Both the position numbers and the translations under genes were made by a program. A stretch of DNA of 37,837 bases from Candidatus Wolfebacteria bacterium RIFCSPLOWO2_01_FULL_47_17b. GTDB lineage: Bacteria; Patescibacteriota; Minisyncoccia; UBA6257; JAGOQP01. How positions within the stretch are numbered: position 1 is the first letter of the stretch; the number at the start of each line of letters is the position of its first letter. Location of the stretch: assembly GCA_001793865.1 (NCBI GenBank), contig MGIS01000008.1, forward strand, positions 1 through 37,837, given 5' to 3'. Of this stretch, positions 32,047 through 37,837 are shown one piece after another. Below the pieces are notes generated by a model. It was not told the DNA's origin and did no database searches. It worked only from the letters and a program-made list of their open reading frames with translations.

Positions 32047-33078
32047 ATGTTTATGCACTCTGGAATTTTACAAAATAATCATTCATCTGCGTTCTGGAGA
32101 AACCGTCCCGTGCTCGTTACCGGCGGGGCCGGTTTTATTGGATCATGGCTTGCGGATGGTCTTATTCGGCGCGGCGCGGATGTTACTATTCTTGATATCA
32201 AAAAAGCTCTCCCGGATGCCGGCGGCCACTATGACACTCTGCGAAGCAAGGGGAGATATATTCAGGGTGATGTTCGCGATGAAAAAGTGCTCGAGGATAT
32301 ACTCCGGCGCTACCATATCACAACCGTGTTTCATCTTGCCGCAGAAGCAATCGTGGGGAACGCCCTGAAGGATCCCGGAGAAGCGCTTGATACGAATATT
32401 CGCGGCACGTGGACCGTTCTTGAAGCTGTTAGGCGGCTCAATCCAAAGATACACGTTATCACCGCATCGTCTGACAAAGCGTATGGCGCTCACGAAACAC
32501 TTCCGTATACAGAAGAATTCTCTTTGAGCGGGAGAAATCCGTATGACTGTTCGAAGAGCTGTGCAGATCTCATTGCTCAAATGTATGGGCATACCTACGG
32601 TCTTTGTCTTGTTGTTACGCGCTGTGGGAATGTATACGGCGGAGGCGATTTGAATTTTTCCCGGCTCGTTCCCGATACTATTCGCTCGCTGTGGCACGGG
32701 AAGGCGCCCGTGATACGAAGCGACGGCATGTTTCGACGGGACTATGTATTTGTTTCTGACATCGTCTCTGCATATCTTTCTACCGCAGAAGCACTTATCG
32801 CGGGCGAGATGAAACATCACGTGTTTAATTTTGGAACAGGCGCGCCGCAGCGCGCAATTGATATGGTTTCTCGAATTACTGAGCTTATGGATACTACGCT
32901 TCAGCCCGTGATTCTTAGCGAAGCCCAGTACGAGATTAAAGATCAATATCTTGATGCCTCGCGCGCTCAGGAAACGCTTCGATGGCATCCGCGCGTAGGT
33001 CTTGAAGAAGGGTTGGTCGACACTATCGCATGGTATAAGGAGTATTTTCGACAAAGCGGAATTACCTCTTCCGAATAA
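32047..33078 (+). CDS. rfbG: CDP-glucose 4,6-dehydratase-like enzyme (RfbG type)
   Basis: 343 residues. VTGGAGFIGSWLADGL cofactor motif (about 24-39), ASSDKAYG, where S-D-K replaces the T-D-E of RfbB as is usual in CDP-glucose dehydratases, YDCSKSCADLI with Y-x3-K, CGNVYGGGDLNFSRLVPDTI. It would take the CDP-glucose made by the RfbF-like enzyme at 15021 to CDP-4-keto-6-deoxyglucose, though the two genes are far apart. Alternatively it dehydrates another CDP- or dTDP-hexose. Followed after 19 bases by the aldehyde dehydrogenase. Confidence 0.8.
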   Translation: MFMHSGILQNNHSSAFWRNRPVLVTGGAGFIGSWLADGLIRRGADVTILDIKKALPDAGGHYDTLRSKGRYIQGDVRDEKVLEDILRRYHITTVFHLAAEAIVGNALKDPGEALDTNIRGTWTVLEAVRRLNPKIHVITASSDKAYGAHETLPYTEEFSLSGRNPYDCSKSCADLIAQMYGHTYGLCLVVTRCGNVYGGGDLNFSRLVPDTIRSLWHGKAPVIRSDGMFRRDYVFVSDIVSAYLSTAEALIAGEMKHHVFNFGTGAPQRAIDMVSRITELMDTTLQPVILSEAQYEIKDQYLDASRAQETLRWHPRVGLEEGLVDTIAWYKEYFRQSGITSSE

Positions 33079-33097
33079 GAGAGTCTTTGAAGTAGAA

Positions 33098-34573
33098 ATG
33101 TATGCAATTATGAATTATCCGAAAAAGGTATTTCATTGGATAGACGGAAAAGAGGTTCGGCCCGCCACGGGCAAATTTTTTCCGAAAATGAATCCCGCGA
33201 CCGGAGAGGTTTTGTCTTTTGTCGCCAAGGGTGACAAGCGTGACGCGGAAAAAGCACTCAAGTCGGCAGAACGGGAGTTTGCCGTGTGGTCTGAGATGAC
33301 GGTTGTAAAGCGTGCGGAAATATTGCGGGATGCGGTTTTGCAGATGCGAGAGCGGAAAGACGAACTTGCTGAGATCGTCGCGCTCGAATCCGGAAAATCA
33401 AAAAAATCATCCCTCGGAGAAGTGGATGCCGCGATAGAATGCGGATTTTTCTTCGTGGGCGAAGGGAGGCGGTTTTTCGGGATTGTTCTTCCCACCGCGG
33501 TCCCGAATCGGAGAGTCAAATTGATCCGAGAACCCGTGGGGATAGGTGCCCTTATCACGCCTTTCAATAACCCCGCCGCGGGAGTTGCATGGAAGCTCTT
33601 TCCTGCGCTACTTTGCGGAAACGCCGTTATTGTGAAGTCGCATGAATATACACCTTACGTTGCCGTCTGGTACGCAAAAATTTTTAAAGAAGCGGGGGTT
33701 CCCGCGGGAGTTATCTCGGTACTTCAAGGCACCGGGCTCGAGGTCGGTGCGCCATTGGTCGCGGATCCGAGAATCGAATTTGTGAGCGTAACCGGCTCTG
33801 CTGCGACCGGACAGAAAATTATCAGAGCAACCGCGAATCGTCTTGCAAAAGTATCCGTTGAGGCGGGCGGGAAAAATCCGTTTGTTGTGTGTGATGACGC
33901 AGACCTTGAAAAAGCGGCAACGATTGCGGTTTCTGCGGCATTTGTCGATGCGGGCCAGCGATGCGCCGCTGCAAGTCGGATTATTATTTTTGACAAAGTA
34001 TACGAAAAATTCAAAAAATTTTTTCTTCAGAAGGTGAATGCGCTTAAAGTCGGCATTGCGGATACTGATGACTATGGAGCGATTATTTCAGAGAAACGGA
34101 TGAAAGAAATTTTGAATGCTATTCACGGCGCGCAAAAACGACGGGGAGTTCTTCTTGCGGGCGGCGTGCGCCTTGCGGGCGAAGCGCACAAGAAAGGATT
34201 TTTCATAGCGCCGACCGTATTCGAGCGCGTTTCGCCGAAAGACGAAATTTCTAAAAAAGAGCTTTTTGGACCCGTTGTCGCGCTTTATCGCGTAAAAAAT
34301 CTTGATGATGCGATACGGCTCTCCAATGATTCTCAATATAAGCTTTCTGGAGCAATTCATACGTCATCAATCCATCGTGCAGAGGAATTCATACGCCGCT
34401 ACCGCGCGGGAGTTGTGCGCGTAAACGGACCTACGCACGGCTCCGAGCCCCATATGCCTTTTGGCGGCATGGGAATCTCCGGCAACGGCTGGCGCGAGCC
34501 GGGAACGCAGGCATTGGAATTTTACAGCGAGTGGAAGCAGGTGAGCGTTGACTTTGATCCTTCGCGAGTTTAA
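33098..34573 (+). CDS. NAD(P)-dependent aldehyde dehydrogenase
   Basis: 491 residues from the ATG at 33098 (33110 is an alternative; neither has a clear ribosome-binding site). Active-site Glu255 in SVEAGGKNP and Cys289 in DAGQRCAAA are 34 residues apart, the canonical spacing. The PFNNPA strand, VTGSAATGQ and the C-terminal PHMPFGGMGISGNGW are all family-standard. Oxidises an aldehyde, perhaps a sugar aldehyde, to the acid, which fits the sugar-acid enzymes elsewhere in the locus. The last 24 codons of its 3' end occur again downstream at 35020, after a toxin-antitoxin-like pair. Confidence 0.88.
   Translation: MYAIMNYPKKVFHWIDGKEVRPATGKFFPKMNPATGEVLSFVAKGDKRDAEKALKSAEREFAVWSEMTVVKRAEILRDAVLQMRERKDELAEIVALESGKSKKSSLGEVDAAIECGFFFVGEGRRFFGIVLPTAVPNRRVKLIREPVGIGALITPFNNPAAGVAWKLFPALLCGNAVIVKSHEYTPYVAVWYAKIFKEAGVPAGVISVLQGTGLEVGAPLVADPRIEFVSVTGSAATGQKIIRATANRLAKVSVEAGGKNPFVVCDDADLEKAATIAVSAAFVDAGQRCAAASRIIIFDKVYEKFKKFFLQKVNALKVGIADTDDYGAIISEKRMKEILNAIHGAQKRRGVLLAGGVRLAGEAHKKGFFIAPTVFERVSPKDEISKKELFGPVVALYRVKNLDDAIRLSNDSQYKLSGAIHTSSIHRAEEFIRRYRAGVVRVNGPTHGSEPHMPFGGMGISGNGWREPGTQALEFYSEWKQVSVDFDPSRV
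34481..34551 (+). repeat. 71-base direct repeat, copy 1 (aldehyde dehydrogenase 3' end)
   Basis: Matches 35020-35090 with three differences in 71 bases. The shared frame encodes GNGWREPGTQ-[AV]-LEFYSEW then KQVSVD; the two copies diverge completely on both sides. Confidence 0.92.
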
Positions 34574-34583
34574 TATTATTCTT

Positions 34584-34805
34584 ATGCGTGCTATGATTGT
34601 GTTTACGCGCCACGCAGTACAGAGAATGCGAGAGCGAAATATCGCACGGTCGCAGATCGTCAATGCGCTCGCAAAACCTGATTCAGCGACTTTGGAAGAA
34701 GGAGATGTCACTCTTTTTAGAAAGCGATACGGCAAAAAAATACTTGGAGTTGTTACAGAAGTTTTTAAGCAGAAATTTATTGTTATAACAGCATACTGGG
34801 TATGA
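34584..34805 (+). CDS. DUF4258-family protein, toxin-like
   Basis: 73 residues from the ATG at 34584. FTRHAVQRMRERNIARSQIV followed by KPDSATLEEGDVTLFRKRYG and VITAYWV matches the DUF4258 pattern (H-A-x-x-R-M-x-x-R), a small RelE-like fold often encoded with DUF2283 proteins. Coupled to the next gene by a TATGAG overlap. Ten bases after the aldehyde dehydrogenase stop. Predicted toxin or RNA-interacting half of a toxin-antitoxin-like pair; activity not shown. Confidence 0.75.
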   Translation: MRAMIVFTRHAVQRMRERNIARSQIVNALAKPDSATLEEGDVTLFRKRYGKKILGVVTEVFKQKFIVITAYWV

Positions 34806-35011
34806 GATTACAATACGATAAAAGTGCGGACGCCCTCTATATTTATTTGGGCAAGGGCCGTATAAGGAAAACGATAAAAGCCGGTAAAAACATTCTTGTT
34901 GATCTCGACAAGGGCGGTCGCGTCATTGGTGTTGAGTTTTACCAGATTTCTCGGTCTGTGCCCGCAAAAGCATTACGCAGCGTTTCTGTAGAACTTCCTG
35001 TCGGGGTGTAG
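34802..35011 (+). CDS. DUF2283-family protein, antitoxin-like
   Basis: 69 residues. LQYDKSADALYIYLGKGRIR, ILVDLDKGGRVIGVEFYQIS give the DUF2283 signature (Y-D-x-x-x-D-A-L-Y-I, D-x-G-x-x-x-G-[IV]-E). Starts in the stop codon of the DUF4258 gene. Commonly paired with DUF4258 as putative antitoxin. Ends 9 bases before the second aldehyde dehydrogenase tail. Confidence 0.8.
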   Translation: MRLQYDKSADALYIYLGKGRIRKTIKAGKNILVDLDKGGRVIGVEFYQISRSVPAKALRSVSVELPVGV

Positions 35012-35019
35012 AATTTTTT

Positions 35020-35090
35020 GGCAACGGCTGGCGCGAGCCGGGTACGCAGGTATTAGAATTTTACAGCGAGTGGAAGCAGGTGAGCGTTGA
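35020..35090 (+). repeat. 71-base direct repeat, copy 2
   Basis: Second copy of the aldehyde dehydrogenase 3' segment at 34481-34551, 68 of 71 bases identical. Confidence 0.92.
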
Positions 35091-35112
35091 TTACGGTTCG
35101 GAAAAAATATAA
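35020..35112 (+). pseudogene. Remnant of an aldehyde dehydrogenase 3' end
   Basis: In-frame tail encoding the final 30 residues of an aldehyde dehydrogenase, 71 bases near-identical to the intact gene's end, then a different ending (DYGSEKI in place of DFDPSRV) and a stop at 35110-35112. No start or upstream domain is present, so it cannot be a gene. Together with the intact copy it flanks the DUF4258/DUF2283 pair. Confidence 0.85.
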
Positions 35113-35117
35113 AACTG

Positions 35118-35146
35118 TTGACAGAGATTATTTTTCGCGGTACAAA
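35118..35146 (+). promoter_or_regulatory. Promoter for the KDPG-type aldolase gene
   Basis: TTGACA at 35118-35123, a 17-base spacer, TACAAA at 35141-35146 (four of six bases match the -10 consensus). It lies 5 bases after the remnant's stop and 30 bases ahead of the aldolase start, so this gene can be transcribed independently of the toxin-antitoxin-like pair. Confidence 0.65.
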
Positions 35147-35175
35147 TCCAAAGGAGATCTTTTTGGGAGGAAGCG

Positions 35176-35859
35176 ATGGCAGTGATGAGGCGGCTCGAAG
35201 TCCTTGAAATCATGCGCGCGCACGGGCTTGTTCCTACGGTGAATGCCGGGAGCGTTTCTGACTATCTCCGGGTGGGAGAGGCGCTTCTTGAAGGCGGAAT
35301 CCCGTTCATAGAGATTCTTCTCCGTCCGTACGGAAACATACCCCCGCGCGTGAATACCGATGCGATCTATGAAGCGCGTAAGCACTTCGGGGACGCACTG
35401 ATCGTTGGAGCTGGCACGGTTCAGACCTCTGAACGGGCGCAAATCGCAATTGACGCGGGTGCGGAATTCATCGTGAGCAATCTCACGGATGAAGGAGTTA
35501 TCAAGATTGCGAATCTGAACGGCGTTCTCGTAATCCCCGGCGCTCGCGATGATAGCCAGGTACGAATTGCGATGGGCCTTGGCGTCATGGTGGTGAAGCT
35601 TTTCATGCCAATGCCTTCGCTGGGAATCAAAGCAAATCTCAAGTTCTTGAGCGAGTTTCGCGGGATATTCCCGAGGATGGAATTCATCGTGACGGGCGGC
35701 GTGGATATTGATGTTATTGGCGCGTTTCTCCGCGCGGGATATCTCTTTGTTGTGCCGAGTCTCGGCATCTCTGAAGCGGTGAAGTCAAGCGACTGGGCGA
35801 GCGTCACGCAAAACGCAAAGCTCGCGGTTTCCGAGGCAGTCGAAGCCCGTGCGCAATAG
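35176..35859 (+). CDS. KDPG/KHG-family aldolase
   Basis: 227 residues, TIM barrel. Glu46 in FIEILLR, Thr81 in GAGTV and Lys141 in VVKLFMP sit where the E. coli Eda catalytic Glu45, Thr73 and Lys133 do, by my alignment; VTGGVDID and the VVPSLG end are family-like. GGGAGG lies 5 bases ahead of the ATG. Known members cleave or form 2-keto-3-deoxy-6-phosphogluconate and related acids from pyruvate and an aldehyde. In this locus a synthetic direction, building a 2-keto-3-deoxy acid, is conceivable. A terminator follows. Confidence 0.78.
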   Translation: MAVMRRLEVLEIMRAHGLVPTVNAGSVSDYLRVGEALLEGGIPFIEILLRPYGNIPPRVNTDAIYEARKHFGDALIVGAGTVQTSERAQIAIDAGAEFIVSNLTDEGVIKIANLNGVLVIPGARDDSQVRIAMGLGVMVVKLFMPMPSLGIKANLKFLSEFRGIFPRMEFIVTGGVDIDVIGAFLRAGYLFVVPSLGISEAVKSSDWASVTQNAKLAVSEAVEARAQ

Positions 35860-35872
35860 ACAAATCTCGATT

Positions 35873-35898
35873 TCCGGCGCGTACGCACCGGATTTTTT
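35873..35898 (+). terminator. Intrinsic terminator after the aldolase gene
   Basis: Stem 35873-35881 against 35884-35892 with one internal mismatch, followed by six T residues (35893-35898). It ends the aldolase transcript just before the promoter of the next gene. Confidence 0.7.
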
Positions 35899-35899
35899 C

Positions 35900-35927
35900 T
35901 TGACTTTTTCTGGAGAATTTGTATACT
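35900..35927 (+). promoter_or_regulatory. Promoter for the GC-rich singleton gene
   Basis: TTGACT at 35900-35905, a 16-base spacer and TATACT at 35922-35927. Each hexamer is one base from consensus. It starts right after the T-run of the preceding terminator and about 60 bases ahead of the start codon at 35990. Confidence 0.7.
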
Positions 35928-35989
35928 ATATTCTGCTAGAATCCTCTAGCTAGTTCCAAACTCGAACCCGAACAACAAGGAGGCGGGAG

Positions 35990-37087
35990 ATGGCGAAGAG
36001 AGTGGCGGTGTGCTTCGGAGACGCAGGAACAACGGATTGTATCGGTGAGTCCGTGAATCAGCTTCTCGCCGAGGGCTATCCGATCGAGGTCTTCCTCGAC
36101 CCCAAGGGCGCCGGACGGAAGGCGCTCACTCGCCTCGGAATTCCGTTCACCGAGGCAACCGAGATCGACATCGACCAGTACGGTCTCGTGATCTCCGGCA
36201 CGAACGGCAAGGCGCAGACCCTCTGGGTCAGTGCCACGAAGGCCGCACTCGATCGGAATGTCCCGGTCATCTGGTGTGGGGACTTCTACATGTCGGGGTG
36301 TGAGGCCGCGGTGCGAGATCTCGTCCCGACCTGGCTCACTACGCTCGACGAGTCCGCGCGCAAGCTCGCGCTCCGCGCGCGGCCAGATCTTGGTCCTGAC
36401 AGCGTGGTCGCGCTCGGCAATGCTTCATTCGATAACGTTGCCGATTTCCTATCTCCATCGTATCGCTTGGCGGTTCGCAAGGAGATGCGGCGTTGTCTCA
36501 ACAGCGCGACGATCGTCTACTTCGCCGCGTCCTCCTCGAATCAGTTCAAGAGAGAGGAGATGGATGCAACGATTCACGCACTCGTCACATCAGTCCGGAA
36601 CTTCATTCCGCCTCCACATGTCATCGTGTCCTTCCATCCTGCTGACCCTGCGAAGGACGAGCTCGAGGCGCTCGCGCGCGATCTTCTCGAGAATGCGGAT
36701 GTCCCTCACACCATCGGTGAGCGCGTCATGTCGGGCGTCCCCGACTACGTCGGTGCAGACGCCGCGGTGGTGCAGTATTCGACCGAGGGTGTGAAGTCGT
36801 CGCTCGTCGTTCCTACCGCGTTCGTTCTCTTGCCTTCGATGCGCGCCTATCAGCGAACGCGCGGAGGCAAGTGGCCATTCTTCCCGCAGATCGCTCGCGG
36901 CGCTGCAGAGGTGGTGTGGCACGTGGACGCGTTCGACTCGACTCTTGAGCGCATGCTCGAGGGCGAGGACGACTACTTCACGGCCCTGTGCGAGGCCAGC
37001 CAGGAGCACTTCAGCGGGCTCATAGATGGCGGCTCAACTGGCCGCCTCAAGAAGTTCCTCAAGCAGAAGATCAACGACATCAAGTAG
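35990..37087 (+). CDS. Putative GT-B-like glycan protein, foreign base composition
   Basis: 365 residues. AAGGAGG at 35977-35983 is the ribosome-binding site. The layout is an N-terminal Rossmann-like half ending DQYGLVISGTNGKAQTL, a NVPVIWCGDFYMSG segment equivalent in position to the W-D-N strand of the three large GT-Bs, a VVALGNASFD turn, VIVSFHPADPAKD and VQYSTEGVKSSLVVPTAFVLL at the C-terminal donor end. So a GT-B/epimerase-like sugar enzyme is likely, but no family is firm. Base composition is visibly GC-rich (about 60% by eye) and its codons favour CTC, GCG and CGC unlike its neighbours; promoter and terminators isolate it. Likely transferred recently. Confidence 0.6.
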   Translation: MAKRVAVCFGDAGTTDCIGESVNQLLAEGYPIEVFLDPKGAGRKALTRLGIPFTEATEIDIDQYGLVISGTNGKAQTLWVSATKAALDRNVPVIWCGDFYMSGCEAAVRDLVPTWLTTLDESARKLALRARPDLGPDSVVALGNASFDNVADFLSPSYRLAVRKEMRRCLNSATIVYFAASSSNQFKREEMDATIHALVTSVRNFIPPPHVIVSFHPADPAKDELEALARDLLENADVPHTIGERVMSGVPDYVGADAAVVQYSTEGVKSSLVVPTAFVLLPSMRAYQRTRGGKWPFFPQIARGAAEVVWHVDAFDSTLERMLEGEDDYFTALCEASQEHFSGLIDGGSTGRLKKFLKQKINDIK

Positions 37088-37112
37088 GCAAGGAGGGTTT
37101 TATCGAAGACCG

Positions 37113-37144
37113 AGGGGTTCTCGCGCATGCGGGACCCCCTTTTT
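37113..37144 (+). terminator. Intrinsic terminator after the GC-rich gene
   Basis: Stem 37113-37124 against 37129-37140 with one mismatch and one G-U pair, loop GCAT, then a T-run to 37144. Confidence 0.75.
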
Positions 37145-37181
37145 GAAACTATAAAAGCAATAAATTCGTTCTAAATATACA

Positions 37182-37837
37182 ATGATAAACTCGCTTTTCC
37201 GCGTTCCAATACATGAAATTGAAAGGGTAAGAAAAAGTATTTCTGATGCGTTTTTGCGCGCGGAAATTCTTGCCGATATATTCCGGATAAACGCGCTCTA
37301 TATGATTCGTTATACCGGCTCCGGGCATCCGGGCTCGACTTTCAGCTGTATGGATATCGCAACCTGGCTCTGGACCGAGGAGATGACAAATCCGAACGAA
37401 GAGGGGAACAATCATTCTGATATTTATTTTTCTTCAAAAGGACATGATGTGCCTGCGCTCTACGCAATCTTGATCGGCCTCGGGAAACTGCCGTATGAAA
37501 TGATGCAAAAGCTTCGTCGGCTTGGCGGGCTTCCCGGGCACCCGGACAGGCAGACGCCCTACTTGGTGACAAATACCGGCTCTCTTGGCATGGGAATTTC
37601 AAAAGCGCGGGGCATGGCCAAAGGAAAACGCCTTCAAGGAAAGACCGGAAGAGTCTATGTCCTTACGGGCGACGGAGAACTTCAAGAAGGGCAGATTTGG
37701 GAATCGCTTCAGCCAACCGCAAACGGGAAATTCTCGGAGATCACGGTTATCGTGGATCACAACAAAATTCAATCAGATACTCACGTGAAAGATACGTCGG
37801 ACCTCGGCGAAATCGAAAATAAATTTAAAGCATTTGG
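37182..37837 (+). CDS. Transketolase, N-terminal half (runs off the window)
   Basis: 218 codons visible from the ATG at 37182, open to the edge. Thiamine-diphosphate binding is seen in VLTGDGELQEGQIWES followed some 26 residues later by DHNKIQSD, plus SGHPGSTFSCMDI and SSKGHDVPALYAIL typical of the family. It may be a full-length enzyme or the N-terminal subunit of a split transketolase; the window ends before this can be told. Transfers a two-carbon ketol unit between sugars. It lies within a glycan locus, where split transketolases are known to occur, so a role in branched or heptose-type sugars is possible but unproven. Confidence 0.85.
   Translation, partial: MINSLFRVPIHEIERVRKSISDAFLRAEILADIFRINALYMIRYTGSGHPGSTFSCMDIATWLWTEEMTNPNEEGNNHSDIYFSSKGHDVPALYAILIGLGKLPYEMMQKLRRLGGLPGHPDRQTPYLVTNTGSLGMGISKARGMAKGKRLQGKTGRVYVLTGDGELQEGQIWESLQPTANGKFSEITVIVDHNKIQSDTHVKDTSDLGEIENKFKAF

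Noticed and set aside
32143-33054. Long minus-strand reading frame of 303 codons
   Set aside because: It lies inside the RfbG-like gene on the other strand; its translation shows no recognisable motif, while the plus-strand protein has complete dehydratase motifs.
36231-36794. Second plus-strand frame of 187 codons inside the GC-rich gene
   Set aside because: High GC content leaves alternate frames open by chance; the translation is Arg/Ser-rich and has no fold signs. The frame at 35990 has promoter, ribosome-binding site and sensible composition.
1-37837. tRNA, rRNA or insertion-sequence genes
   Set aside because: No cloverleaf, rRNA stretch, transposase or integrase reading frame was seen by eye; a dedicated scan was not possible.

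Overview
This window is a dense, almost entirely plus-strand surface-glycan biosynthesis locus. It holds about 40 genes, and no stretch over about 165 bases lacks a feature. Its theme is nonulosonic (sialic-acid-like) and deoxy/branched sugars. There are three CMP-ulosonate cytidylyltransferases (NeuA-like), two NeuB-family synthases and one hydrolysing UDP-sugar 2-epimerase (NeuC-like). A branched deoxysugar block (RfbB-, RfbF-, RfbC- and RfbD-like plus a C-methyltransferase) and a separate RfbG-like dehydratase are also present. Transfer and export are covered by three long GT-B transferases with a conserved W-D-[NH]-x-[ST]-[ST]-K motif, three GT-A transferases and an ABC flippase. Several sugar-acid enzymes are unusual in such a locus: an enolase-superfamily dehydratase, a PanE-like reductase, an aldehyde dehydrogenase, a KDPG-type aldolase and a DeoC-like aldolase.

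Organism: bacterial, genetic code 11 (TGA is used as stop in many ATGA overlaps, which argues against code-25 Patescibacteria). Mid GC, short gene overlaps and hairpin-forming TACGAA repeat units between genes fit a Patescibacteria (CPR, Parcubacteria-like) genome. This is inference; no rRNA or marker gene is present.

Layout. 1-326: a truncated unknown minus-strand gene and a divergent, near-consensus promoter pair. 327-8060: DMT permease, NeuA1, small half-DMT protein (minus strand), NeuB1, NeuC, ABC flippase, first GT-B; NeuC-NeuB-NeuA is a complete minimal sialate-type route. 8053-12953: DEDDh exonuclease, enolase-superfamily dehydratase, PanE-like reductase, second GT-B, NeuA2; NeuA2 has no NeuB beside it. 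13005-21860: deoxysugar block, O-methyltransferase, GT2 and third GT-B, with a long inverted repeat ahead of the RfbC-like gene. 21868-24467: NeuA3, DeoC-like aldolase, divergent NeuB2. 24485-25462: bidirectional terminator, then Nudix hydrolase and nucleoside-deoxyribosyltransferase-like genes on the minus strand. 25604-33078: Gfo/Idh oxidoreductase, GT-A, methyltransferase, HAD phosphatase, cupin, two paralogous SDRs sharing an identical 3' tail, GT2, RfbG-like dehydratase. 33098-37837: aldehyde dehydrogenase, a DUF4258/DUF2283 toxin-antitoxin-like pair flanked by duplicated copies of the dehydrogenase 3' end, KDPG-type aldolase, a GC-rich singleton gene with its own promoter and terminators, and the start of a transketolase.

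Working model: at least three acidic keto-sugars are made, activated with CMP and passed to GT-B enzymes encoded next to the cytidylyltransferases, while a methyl-branched deoxysugar is made in parallel. Repeated 3' ends, a compositionally foreign gene and several independent NeuA modules suggest that the locus grew by modular recombination.
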